From contig CAZOHT010000005.1 of NCBI GenBank assembly GCA_964579825.1, positions 1-64,000 of the forward strand: a stretch of DNA of 64,000 nt. Direction: 5' to 3'. This document shows, in pieces, positions 14,770-22,616 of the stretch. The notes under the pieces are model-generated. The model made no database searches. It was not told the DNA's origin and saw nothing but the letters and a program-made list of their open reading frames with translations. How positions within the stretch are numbered: the first letter of the stretch is position 1; every line of letters begins with the position of its first letter. This DNA is from SPCO01 sp964579825. GTDB taxonomy: Bacteria; Chloroflexota; Limnocylindria; Limnocylindrales; CSP1-4. A program made the position numbers and the translations under genes.

Positions 14770-16362
14770 CTAGCGGCCGCCGCCCGGCGGCAGCACCGCC
14801 ACGTTGAGCCAGCGCGAGCCGGTCGCCTGGCGCATGACGAACGTCTGGGCGAAGGGCTCGGTCGTCGTGGCCTGGAGCGCGCCGTCCGGCCCGTAGGTCT
14901 CCGTGACGACGGTGCCGGTCGAGTCGAGGCCAAGGCTGAGCCCATCCTGGCGACCGAACGGCACGATGAGCGCGATCGCCACGTGGTCGATGCGGTAGCG
15001 GTGGATCGTCGTGGAGCCAGTGGCGACGGCGTCGTCAAGGCGCCCCTGCATCTCGATGAGCCGGTCGCCATGGTCGGCCACGGTCAGGATCTCCCCGTCG
15101 GCCCGCAGCAGGGCCTGGTTCTCCAGCTCGAGGTTCTCCGCCAGGGTCAGGACCAGCTCGCGGGCGCCGGCACCCTCCAACTGGTGGTCGTAGTCGGCCA
15201 CGCCCTCCTCGAGCGTGATCGTCGGGAACGTGGCGGGGTCCACGTCGTGCGGGACGCGATCGAGGATGTCCGCCGCGCCCGGCACGACGACCCCGCGAGC
15301 CGGTGACCCGGCGGCCACGATGCCGACACCCAGGACGAGCACGGATGCCCCGATGAGCGCCACGCGACCGGCGCCGCGGACGAGGCCTGCGCCGGCGTGA
15401 CCGCCGGTCGCCAGGCGCCGCGCGAACCGGCCCAGGTCATCCGCTGCCGAGCGTGGTTCCGGCACGACCCGATCCAGGAGCGGACGGGCGGCGCACACGA
15501 CGACGAGACCGGCGAGCAGCGCCACCTTCGTATCGAACTCATTTGTCTGCGGCGCCATCAGGAGCGTGCTCGCCACCGCCACCAGGAGGCCGAACGCGAG
15601 TCGCCCGATCCGCCCGGGCGGTGTCGTCTTCGGGTCCGTGATCATGAAGAACAGGAAGATGAGGACCTCGGGCGAGGTCACGATGACCCGCCAGAAGTCG
15701 AACCCGCAGACCGGGGCGAACGCCCAGCGCGCGGTCATGCAGTGGCCCGAGCTCGCCAGCAGGCCGACGCCGATCGACAGCGCCACCCAGAACGTCGCGG
15801 CCAGGCCAAGCAGCTTCAGGCGGCGGGTGATCAGCAGACCGCCCGTGATGATGACCGCGTAGGCCGCGATCATCCAGACGTCGAGCGGTGCCCACCAGAA
15901 GTCGAGTGGCTCGACGACCGTGCTGCCGAGCACGATGAAGGCGACGACGAGTCCGATGTTCGACGGGTTGAAGACATGCGTGCCGCGGTACTTGATGAGG
16001 TACTTCGTCGCGAGGGAGAACGCGGCCACGCCCGCGAAGATGTACCACCCGTACGTGGTCCAGTGATCGCCGGGTTGGGTCCCGACCACGCGCAGGATGA
16101 GCGCGACGCCACTGCCGGTGAGCATCGCGCTGGCGGGCCACACGAACGCCTTGCTCTTGCGGAAGGTGAGCGCGACTTCGATGACGGCGCAGGTCAGGAT
16201 CGCGGCCAGGATCTGCGGGATGCTGACCGCGAAGCCGAGCCCCACCTGGCCCAGGATGTGGATCGTGATGACGACCGACGCGACGTGCAGGCGCGGGTCC
16301 CGGATGTTGGGCAGGATCACCGGGTAGCTGGTGGCACCGAACGTGACCGCCCGACTGTTCAT
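14770..16362 (-). CDS. RnfD/NqrB-like membrane protein, stand-alone
   Basis: A 530-aa protein whose first 300 residues hold about nine to ten membrane helices with FNPSNIGLVVAF and FFMITDPKTTPPG, motifs of the RnfD/NqrB/NosR-associated family whose members carry covalent FMN on a Thr. After a further helix near 350, the last 150 residues form a soluble extracytoplasmic domain (QLEGAGARELVLTLAENLEL, then DHVAIALIVPFG). No other rnf or nqr subunit lies nearby, so it is probably the lone version found in Chloroflexota and Actinobacteria, with an unknown redox role. Confidence 0.68.
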   Translation of the reverse strand: MNSRAVTFGATSYPVILPNIRDPRLHVASVVITIHILGQVGLGFAVSIPQILAAILTCAVIEVALTFRKSKAFVWPASAMLTGSGVALILRVVGTQPGDHWTTYGWYIFAGVAAFSLATKYLIKYRGTHVFNPSNIGLVVAFIVLGSTVVEPLDFWWAPLDVWMIAAYAVIITGGLLITRRLKLLGLAATFWVALSIGVGLLASSGHCMTARWAFAPVCGFDFWRVIVTSPEVLIFLFFMITDPKTTPPGRIGRLAFGLLVAVASTLLMAPQTNEFDTKVALLAGLVVVCAARPLLDRVVPEPRSAADDLGRFARRLATGGHAGAGLVRGAGRVALIGASVLVLGVGIVAAGSPARGVVVPGAADILDRVPHDVDPATFPTITLEEGVADYDHQLEGAGARELVLTLAENLELENQALLRADGEILTVADHGDRLIEMQGRLDDAVATGSTTIHRYRIDHVAIALIVPFGRQDGLSLGLDSTGTVVTETYGPDGALQATTTEPFAQTFVMRQATGSRWLNVAVLPPGGGR

Positions 16363-16429
16363 CGGCGGAAGTGTAGCCGCAGCCTCTCGAGGACGCCCGT
16401 GGCGGGTACGCTCATCGGATGAGCGAGCT

Positions 16430-16651
16430 GTGAACCCGGCCGGTTGGTTCCTGCTCTTCGTCGTCGCGGCCGAGAGCGTCCACCTCGGCCTGGTGGGCCT
16501 GGCCTATCTCGCGCCCGACCGCGCCGCCGCCGTGCTACCCCGCGTGTCCGGGGCGCTGGCTCGCAATGGCCGAGCGATCAAGATCGTGCTCGGCCTCGCG
16601 TTCGGTGTGTGGTCCTTCGTCAAGGCGCTGCGGGGGTTCGGGGTCATCTGA
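16430..16651 (+). pseudogene. Possible C-terminal fragment of a GAP/LysE-type membrane protein
   Basis: Seventy-three residues from GTG 16430: a membrane helix (WFLLFVVAAESVHLGLVGLA), a polar loop, and LARNGRAIKIVLGLAFGVW followed by VKALRGFGVI. The second half resembles the last helix of GAP/Sap exporters, which are about 220 aa. There is no clear ribosome site. It could be a true two-helix protein, but a decayed gene seems as likely. Confidence 0.35.
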
Positions 16652-16668
16652 TCGCCGCCGAACCCCCG
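16631..16668. terminator. Bidirectional hairpin between convergent genes
   Basis: CGGGGGTTCGG (16631-16641) pairs perfectly with CCGAACCCCCG (16658-16668), an 11-bp stem with a 16-nt loop, lying where the gene fragment at 16430 and the sulfatase gene converge. There is no T-run, as is common at this GC content. Confidence 0.55.
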
Positions 16669-16693
16669 GGTCATCTGATCGCCGCCGAACCCC
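16641..16693. repeat. 27-bp-period direct duplication at a gene end
   Basis: GGGTCATCTGATCGCC... occurs at 16641-16666 and again at 16668-16693 (26 identical bases). The first copy contains the TGA stop of the upstream frame and the second ends 3 bp before the sulfatase stop codon. Confidence 0.85.
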
Positions 16694-16696
16694 GGT

Positions 16697-19600
16697 TCAG
16701 CCGGCCGCGCCGGCCCCCACGGCCTGGATCGCGGCGTGTTCGTGCAGCGCACGAAGGTCCTCGTGGCGACCCGGGTGGAGATCGAAGACGACCTGCTTGA
16801 CCGTGCCCGTGAACGGATACGGGGCCTTGTCCTCGTACGCCAGGTCCACCACCAGCCCGTTGTCGCGCCCGATGTCCATCCCGGAGTAGCTCGAGAACGC
16901 CACCGGCACGGTGTGGTCCAGGCGGCCTTCGCCGATCTGGCGGTCGTTCGCCCAGAGGGTGACCCGTCCGCCGGCGCCCGGCTTGGGCGCATCCGCCTCG
17001 AACAGCATCTTGACCGTGACATCGCCGGTCGGCAGTGGCTCCGACGAGACCTGCTTGTACGTCTCGACCCCAAGGAACGAGTACGTGTGGCAGAGCGCGC
17101 CCGAGCCGTCCACCCACAGCCCGAACCCACCGATGAAGTCGGCGTTGGCGACGATCACGCCTTCGGCACCGCCTTCCGGCACGGTCAGGTCCGCCTCGAT
17201 CGAGTACGAGCGGCCCTGGATGCGAGGCACCATGCCGCGCTGGACGTTCTGGACATCGCCCGCGAAGGAGAACCGCGTGATCGTGGGCAGCGGCGGGAGC
17301 ATCCCGAAGAAGATCGAGAACCCGGCGAGGAGCGGCAGGGCGCGGTTGCGCTCTGCCTCCTCCCAGAACAGGTCCTGGAGTTCCTTCAGCCGCTCCGGAT
17401 GCTCGGCAGCCACGTTCCTGGCCTGCGAGAAGTCCGTGCCGAGGTCGTACAGCTCCCAGACGTCCGCGTCCGGGTCGAAGACGCCCGGCGCGAACCGCTT
17501 CATCGTCTCGGGGCTCATGTCCCACGGCGCCTTGTCGAGGCGCGTGCAGGCCCACCAGCCGTCCTTGTACATCGCCCGCGCGCCGAGCACCTCGAAGTAC
17601 TGGACGGTGTGCCGCGCCGGCGCCGTCGCATCGTCGAAGGTGTAGGCGAAGCTCGTGCCGTCCATCGGCTCCTGGGCGATCCCATCCACCGACGTCGGCT
17701 CGGGGATCCCGATGACCTCCAGGACGGTCGGTCCGACGTCGATCACGTGCGTGAACTGGGAACGGATGGCCGCGTCCGGCTTGATGCCGCGCGGCCATGA
17801 CACGACCATCCCGTTGCGCGTCCCGCCGAGGTGGCTGGCCATCTGCTTGCCCCACTGGAAGGGCGTGTTGCCGGCATGGGCCCAGGCGGCTGCGACATGC
17901 GGTGCGGTGTGCGTGCCGCCGAGCCCGTCGATCCCGCCGTACTGCTCGATCAGGGCCAGCTGCTGGTCCGCATCGAGCACGACCCCGTTGAGGAAGGTCA
18001 TCTCGTTGAAGGACCCGGTGACGGTGCCCTCCATGCTCGCCCCGTTGTCGCCCCAGATGTAGAAGATCAGGGTGTTCTCGAGGTCGCCCATGCCGTCGAT
18101 GGCGTCCAGGAGGCGACCGACGTTCCAGTCGGCGTTCTCCTGGAACCCGGCGTAGACCTCCATCTGCCGGACATACAGCTTCTTTTCCGCCTCTGACAGC
18201 GAGTCCCAGGCCGGGAACAGGTCCGGCCGCTCGGTCAGGACGGTGTCCTGCGGGATCACGCCGAGGCGCTTCTGGCGCTCGAAGACCTCCTGGCGGAGGG
18301 CGTCCCACCCGGCGTCGAAGGTGCCCTTGTACTTGTCCGCCCAGGCCTTGGCCACGTGATGCGGCGCATGGGCGCAACCGGTCGAGTAGTACATCATCCA
18401 GGGCTTGGTGGCGTCCTGTGCGCGCACGTCGTGGAGCCACTCGACGGCCTTGTCGGTGATGTCGTCCGGGAAGTAGTACTGCTCCCCGTGCTGGCCCTCG
18501 GGAATGCCGACGATCGTGTTGTCCTGGGTGATGATCGGGTCGTACTGGCCGGCCGCCCCGGACAGGAAGCCCCACCAGTGATCGAAGCCCCACGACATCG
18601 GCCAGTGGTCGAACGGTCCGGCGGCGCCCTGGACGTTGTCCGGCGTCAGGTGCCACTTGCCGAAGCCGCCGGTGACGTAGCCGTTCTCCTTGAGGATCCG
18701 CGGCAGGCCGGCGCACGACTTCGGCTTGGCCCCGGTGTAGCCGGGGAACGGACCCGGGTACTCCGCGATGGACCCGAACCCGACCCGGTGCTGGTTGCGC
18801 CCGGTCAGGAGCGCGGCGCGGGTGGGCGAGCACAGGGCGACGACGTGGAACCCGTTGTACGTGAGGCCCTGCTCCTGGACGCGGGTCATGTTGGGGGTCG
18901 CGATCGGACCGCCGAACGTGGAAGGCTGCCCGAACCCGGCGTCGTCGATCAGGACGATGAGGACGTTCGGGGCGCCTTCGGGAGCCTTGGGCCCGGCGAC
19001 GATGGACCAGTCGGCCACCGAGTCAGCCAGGGTTCGCCCGGCGACGCCACCGAAGGCGCGGTCCGGGATCGGCAGGACGGTCCGATCCGGGCTGAACTTG
19101 CCCATGGCCTCCGCGAGCGAGTCCTTGAGGGCCGCGGCGCCCTTCTTGTCCGTCTCGACCACGGAGCTGACCAGGGCGCCGGGCAAGGCTCGTTCCACGG
19201 CCAGGCGCTGGTCCGCCTCGAACGTGGCGATGACCACGGCCGTGCCGGGCTGCATCGCCTCGCCGAGCTTGTCGTGCAGGCCGGACTCGATCTTGTGGTC
19301 CGCGAACCGGCCGACGACCGCACCGGCGGCCGCCCCCACCACGACCGACGCGAGCAGCGGCGGAGCCGCGAGCCCGACGAGGAACCCGACGGAGCCACCC
19401 CAGCCGGCGCCCTTGCGCCCGAGGTGGTCGCCGGTCTGCTGGACGGATACCTCGCCATCCTCGCCGTGCGTCACGAGGATGACGGCGTCGAGCCGGATAG
19501 CCTTCGCCTTCACCTGGGCCACGAGGCCATCGAAGTCGCTCGAGGCGGTGTCGACGTCTCGATAGGCAGCGACAAGGACGTCGGTCGTCTCGTGGGCCAC
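16697..19600 (-). CDS. Arylsulfatase with N-terminal DUF1269-type domain
   Basis: A 967-aa fusion. Residues 1-170 are a DUF1269-like module: an alpha/beta start (DVLVAAYRDVDTASSDFDGL), a glycine-rich hydrophobic segment at 65-98 (VGFLVGLAAPPLLASVVVGA) and a closing alpha/beta part. From 205 a type I sulfatase follows: metal ligands D219-D220 in LIVLIDDAGFG and the formylglycine site C257-S-P-T-R. Beyond about residue 780 comes a beta-sandwich with LWANDRQIGEGRLDHTVPV, as in large bacterial arylsulfatases. It hydrolyses sulfate esters after maturation of Cys257. No secretion signal precedes it. The start GTG 19600 has GGAG 7-8 nt upstream; an in-frame ATG at 19621 is also possible. Confidence 0.85.
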   Translation of the reverse strand: MAHETTDVLVAAYRDVDTASSDFDGLVAQVKAKAIRLDAVILVTHGEDGEVSVQQTGDHLGRKGAGWGGSVGFLVGLAAPPLLASVVVGAAAGAVVGRFADHKIESGLHDKLGEAMQPGTAVVIATFEADQRLAVERALPGALVSSVVETDKKGAAALKDSLAEAMGKFSPDRTVLPIPDRAFGGVAGRTLADSVADWSIVAGPKAPEGAPNVLIVLIDDAGFGQPSTFGGPIATPNMTRVQEQGLTYNGFHVVALCSPTRAALLTGRNQHRVGFGSIAEYPGPFPGYTGAKPKSCAGLPRILKENGYVTGGFGKWHLTPDNVQGAAGPFDHWPMSWGFDHWWGFLSGAAGQYDPIITQDNTIVGIPEGQHGEQYYFPDDITDKAVEWLHDVRAQDATKPWMMYYSTGCAHAPHHVAKAWADKYKGTFDAGWDALRQEVFERQKRLGVIPQDTVLTERPDLFPAWDSLSEAEKKLYVRQMEVYAGFQENADWNVGRLLDAIDGMGDLENTLIFYIWGDNGASMEGTVTGSFNEMTFLNGVVLDADQQLALIEQYGGIDGLGGTHTAPHVAAAWAHAGNTPFQWGKQMASHLGGTRNGMVVSWPRGIKPDAAIRSQFTHVIDVGPTVLEVIGIPEPTSVDGIAQEPMDGTSFAYTFDDATAPARHTVQYFEVLGARAMYKDGWWACTRLDKAPWDMSPETMKRFAPGVFDPDADVWELYDLGTDFSQARNVAAEHPERLKELQDLFWEEAERNRALPLLAGFSIFFGMLPPLPTITRFSFAGDVQNVQRGMVPRIQGRSYSIEADLTVPEGGAEGVIVANADFIGGFGLWVDGSGALCHTYSFLGVETYKQVSSEPLPTGDVTVKMLFEADAPKPGAGGRVTLWANDRQIGEGRLDHTVPVAFSSYSGMDIGRDNGLVVDLAYEDKAPYPFTGTVKQVVFDLHPGRHEDLRALHEHAAIQAVGAGAAG

Positions 19601-19793
19601 GGTGGTCTCCTGCTTGTGCATCGTCCGCTGAGGGGCCCACGAGCATATCCGCCTCGTCGGCCGGTCGCATGGTGCTCGCGTCCGAGCCGCTTCGAGCGGC
19701 GGCCGGCGGCCCATACTCGGCACGACACGTCGCGCGGTCATGACCGGCGGTGATCGGTGGTCCCGACGAGGCGTGGCAGGAGTCTGACGAACG

Positions 19794-20189
19794 ATGGACA
19801 GCCCCGACATGCGTCGCCCCGCCGGCATCACGATCATCGGCGTCCTGGCCTCGGTGGCCGGGATCATCTACATCCTCCAGGGCATCCGGATCCTCGGCTT
19901 CGTGGTATTCGGCCCAGGCCAGGCCTGGAGCAACGTCTCCGCCACGGGCTGGGGCACGTTGATCCTGGGCATCGTGTGGCTCGCCGTGGGTGGCGCGTTC
20001 ATGTCACTCCGGCCGTGGGCCTGGGTGTTCGGCGTCATCGTCGTGGGCCTGTCGCTCATCGCGGCGTTCTGGGGCAACATCAACGGCTGGCAGTTCGGCG
20101 ACCTGTTCGTCGCGATGATCGTCCCGCTCGTGATCCTGTTCTACCTGAACTCGGAGAAGGTGAAGTCGGCCTTCGGCCTGAACGACTGA
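19794..20189 (+). CDS. Small integral membrane protein (DUF7144-like)
   Basis: A 131-aa protein with four hydrophobic segments, beginning RRPAGITIIGVLASVAGIIY and containing WLAVGGAFMSLRPWAWVFG, a layout seen in a widespread actinobacterial/Chloroflexota membrane family of unknown function. The protein encoded at 21964-22497 is a clear relative, with the same RPIGVTILALLSGIAGL opening and FLYLN-type ending. The start could be ATG 19794 or 19809. It precedes two short genes on the same strand, at 12 bp and then 4 bp spacing, so a three-gene operon is likely. Confidence 0.65.
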   Translation: MDSPDMRRPAGITIIGVLASVAGIIYILQGIRILGFVVFGPGQAWSNVSATGWGTLILGIVWLAVGGAFMSLRPWAWVFGVIVVGLSLIAAFWGNINGWQFGDLFVAMIVPLVILFYLNSEKVKSAFGLND

Positions 20190-20201
20190 CGCGGCGAGTC
20201 G

Positions 20202-20636
20202 GTGGGTGACCCAGGTCGTCGTCGCACCTGGCCGCCCTTCCTGATCAGCCTGGTCGGCGCCACCGCGGCGCTGCTGCTGGCCGGCTCGGTCGGACGGGCG
20301 CTGGGCCTCCCCGACGACGGCACCGGCTACTTCGCCCTGGTCGTCTATGCGGCGATCCCGATCGCGCTCGTCGCGGCGGTCGTCGCCCGATCGTGGGTGG
20401 GGGCGATCACCATGACGCTCGGATTCGGCGTCGCCGGGGCGGTCGCCGGCGTCTTCGAAGGCGTCTCGTCGACTGGCGATGTCGTGACGGACGCGATCCG
20501 GTCCGGGCTGATCGTGGCCCTGCCGATGGGCGCTGCCGGCGTGCCGACCTATCTCGTGGCGGTCGCCGGCCTGCGACTGGTGACGCGGGCCCGCGAACCG
20601 GAGCCGGTGACGCCTCCGTCGGATCGTCCGGAGTGA
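20202..20636 (+). CDS. Small membrane protein, four helices
   Basis: A 144-aa hydrophobic protein (GTG 20202). Four predicted helices: about 12-30 (PFLISLVGATAALLLAGSVG), 43-62, 65-85 and 105-127 (ALPMGAAGVPTYLVAVAG). The tail is acidic and proline-rich. No family is recognised. It sits 12 bp after the preceding membrane gene and 4 bp before DUF1684, which supports co-transcription. Confidence 0.55.
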   Translation: MGDPGRRRTWPPFLISLVGATAALLLAGSVGRALGLPDDGTGYFALVVYAAIPIALVAAVVARSWVGAITMTLGFGVAGAVAGVFEGVSSTGDVVTDAIRSGLIVALPMGAAGVPTYLVAVAGLRLVTRAREPEPVTPPSDRPE

Positions 20637-20640
20637 TCCC

Positions 20641-21252
20641 GTGTCGCTGACCCTGCTGGACTGGCGACGAACGGTCGCCGCGCTCTATCGGGACGTGCGG
20701 GCGACGGCGGACGCCGACCCGCGCGGCACGCTGGATCGGTTTCGCGCGGCCAAGGACGACCTGTTCGCGGAGCATCCCGACACGCCTATCCGGCCCGAGG
20801 ACGGGGCGGGCTTCGAGGGGCTGCACTACTGGCCGTATGACGCTGCCCTTCGGTTCGACGTGGCCGTGGAGCCCGCCCCACCGACGGGGGCGCATCCCGT
20901 GCAGGCCATCAGCCTGACCGGCGATGCCTTCGCGCTCGAGCGGATCGGGCGCATCGCGCTCCCGGTCGGGTCACTGGACGTGTTCTGGATCGCCGTGTAT
21001 GGCGGCGGCGTCTTCGTGCCCTTCCGCGACCTGACGAACGGCACCGACACGTACGGCGCGGGCCGCTACCTGCTGGACACGGTCAAGGGAGCGGACCTGG
21101 GCGGCTCCGACGGGCGGCTCATCGTCGACTTCAACTACGCCTACCACCCGTCGTGCGCCTACGACCCGAAGTGGAGCTGCCCACTCGCGCCGCCGGCCAA
21201 CCGGCTGGACGTGCCGATCCGCGCCGGTGAGCGGCTCACGGCTCCGCGATGA
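20641..21252 (+). CDS. DUF1684 family protein
   Basis: A 203-aa protein with the characteristic C-terminal signature of DUF1684: TYGAGRYLLDTVKGADLG, then LIVDFNYAYHPSCAYDP, then CPLAPPANRLDVPIRAGE. The N-terminal part has the family DLFAEHPDTPI motif. Structures of the family show a beta-rich fold, with activity undefined. The start is GTG 20641 with CGGAG upstream. Its 3' end overlaps the convergent lipoprotein gene by 17 bp. Confidence 0.85.
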   Translation: MSLTLLDWRRTVAALYRDVRATADADPRGTLDRFRAAKDDLFAEHPDTPIRPEDGAGFEGLHYWPYDAALRFDVAVEPAPPTGAHPVQAISLTGDAFALERIGRIALPVGSLDVFWIAVYGGGVFVPFRDLTNGTDTYGAGRYLLDTVKGADLGGSDGRLIVDFNYAYHPSCAYDPKWSCPLAPPANRLDVPIRAGERLTAPR

Positions 21253-21799
21253 ACCAGACCTCGTTGACGCCCTGTCCACGGGTGTCGCCCGGCGACGTGT
21301 CGCCGATGAACGCGTAGAGCGGCTTCCCGTCGTAGGCCACCTGGAGCGAGCCATCCGCCCGGGCGAACGTGCTGAGGGCGCCGGTCACACCCGCGACCGC
21401 GGTCGGGGTCGTACCCGCGGGGACGGTCAGTGGCGGCCAGTTCTCGGCACACGTGTCCGTGCAGGCACTCGCGCCGTCGGTGTCCTTCGTGAAGACGTAC
21501 AGGGTCATCCCGTCCGGGCGGGTCAGGTAGGTACCGGCGGCACCCGTGCCGGTCCCCAGCTCCACGGTGGCGCCGGCCGACGGCTCGATCGTCGCCACGG
21601 CCGACGGGCTCGAGGCCCCGCCACCGTAGTCGTAGTCGCCGCCTCGCCCGCCGCTCGACGCCGCCGCCGACGGCGCGACCGTCGGAGGACCGGCGGAGGC
21701 GGCTGCGCCCCCACCGTCGCTCGAGCAGGCCGCGACGAGCAGGGTCAGCAGGACGAACACGAACGTCCTTCGGGAGTGCCGGGCAGGCAGGGTGGGCAT
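21236..21799 (-). CDS. Lipoprotein with two secreted repeats (PF03640-type)
   Basis: A 187-aa predicted lipoprotein. A basic N-terminus and hydrophobic helix end in the lipobox LLVAAC (Cys25), followed by a Ser/Ala/Gly-rich linker. Two copies of the 'secreted repeat of unknown function' follow: YLTRPDGMTLYVFTKDT with CTDTCAENWPPLTV, and QVAYDGKPLYAFIGDTSPGD. Family members sit on the outside of the membrane; none has a proven activity, though many are thought redox- or metal-linked. AGGAGG lies 9 nt upstream of ATG 21799. Confidence 0.82.
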   Translation of the reverse strand: MPTLPARHSRRTFVFVLLTLLVAACSSDGGGAAASAGPPTVAPSAAASSGGRGGDYDYGGGASSPSAVATIEPSAGATVELGTGTGAAGTYLTRPDGMTLYVFTKDTDGASACTDTCAENWPPLTVPAGTTPTAVAGVTGALSTFARADGSLQVAYDGKPLYAFIGDTSPGDTRGQGVNEVWFIAEP

Positions 21800-21879
21800 C
21801 GCAGGTTCCTCCTGTCCCTCGATACGCTGGCTCCGGGCGCCCGGTTTCCACGTCGCGCACCGATCGGGCCGGTCGGCCC

Positions 21880-21907
21880 TTGTGCGAGCGCGCCCGTTCG
21901 CTATGCT
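21880..21907 (+). promoter_or_regulatory. Promoter of the membrane protein gene at 21964
   Basis: -35 TTGTGC (21880-21885), 16-bp spacer, -10 TATGCT (21902-21907). An almost identical -10 context, cgcTATGCT, precedes the membrane gene at 41433. Confidence 0.45.
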
Positions 21908-21963
21908 CTTGTGTCGATGGCCCTCGATCACGAGGGAGATCTTCAGAGGGAGGCACGCACTAC

Positions 21964-22497
21964 ATGCATCGACCCATCGGAGTCACGATCCTGGCCCTGT
22001 TGTCAGGCATCGCCGGACTCTTCGAGATCTGGCGCACCCTGGTGTTCCTGGGCATCGCCAAGTTCACGTTCGTCGGGACGGAAGTCTCGTTCCCGAGCGC
22101 ACAGTGGGGCCAGGCCCTCTGGGCCTTGCTTCTCGCGGCGATCTGGTTCTGGGTGGCCATGGGCCTCTGGAACATGCGCGCCTATGCGTGGAGCTTCGGC
22201 ATCTACATCTCGCTGTTCACGATGATCTTCAGCTTCTTCGCGATCCTCGGATCGAACGGCACGGCCGAGTCCGAGTTCGTGGCGATGTTCATCTCGATCA
22301 TCATCTTCATGTACCTGAACTACCCGGGTGTCCGGGACCAGTTCATGAAGCATGAGATGGACCTCCTCACCCCGGAGCAGCGCGCTGCCGTCGAGAAGGC
22401 GCAGGCGGCCAACGCGGCCGCTGCGCAGGCGATGGCCACGCCGACCCCGCCGCCGGCCGCCCCACCGGCGCCACCGGCTCCGCCTGCCGCAAGCTAG
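21964..22497 (+). CDS. Small integral membrane protein with Ala/Pro tail
   Basis: A 177-aa paralogue of the protein at 19794: four hydrophobic segments opening RPIGVTILALLSGIAGLFEI, then WFWVAMGLWNMRAYAWSFG and a last helix ending FMYLNYPGVRDQFMK. It adds an acidic helix (LTPEQRAAVEKAQAAN) and an alanine/proline-rich tail. Function unknown. AGGGAGG precedes ATG 21964, and a strong hairpin terminator follows 30 bp after the stop, so it is monocistronic. Confidence 0.65.
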   Translation: MHRPIGVTILALLSGIAGLFEIWRTLVFLGIAKFTFVGTEVSFPSAQWGQALWALLLAAIWFWVAMGLWNMRAYAWSFGIYISLFTMIFSFFAILGSNGTAESEFVAMFISIIIFMYLNYPGVRDQFMKHEMDLLTPEQRAAVEKAQAANAAAAQAMATPTPPPAAPPAPPAPPAAS

Positions 22498-22527
22498 GCG
22501 ACCCGCACCGACCCACCGTCGGATCGA

Positions 22528-22559
22528 GGACCCGGGCCCACGCTGTTGGGCCCGGGTCC
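22528..22559 (+). terminator. Strong GC hairpin terminator
   Basis: GGACCCGGGCCCA (22528-22540) pairs perfectly with TGGGCCCGGGTCC (22547-22559), a 13-bp stem with a 6-nt loop followed by TTCC. It lies between the convergent membrane gene and the P-type ATPase gene and could end both transcripts. Confidence 0.8.
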
Positions 22560-22616
22560 TTCCATGTCCGGCCCACGGCCGAGCGGCGTGTGCGACGCCG
22601 GCCGCGCCCCGCTCGG

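Noticed and set aside
18356..19753. Long plus-strand ORF (465 codons) opposite the sulfatase gene
   Set aside because: GC-rich shadow: the minus strand has complete sulfatase motifs, while this frame is Arg/Asp/Val-rich without family features.
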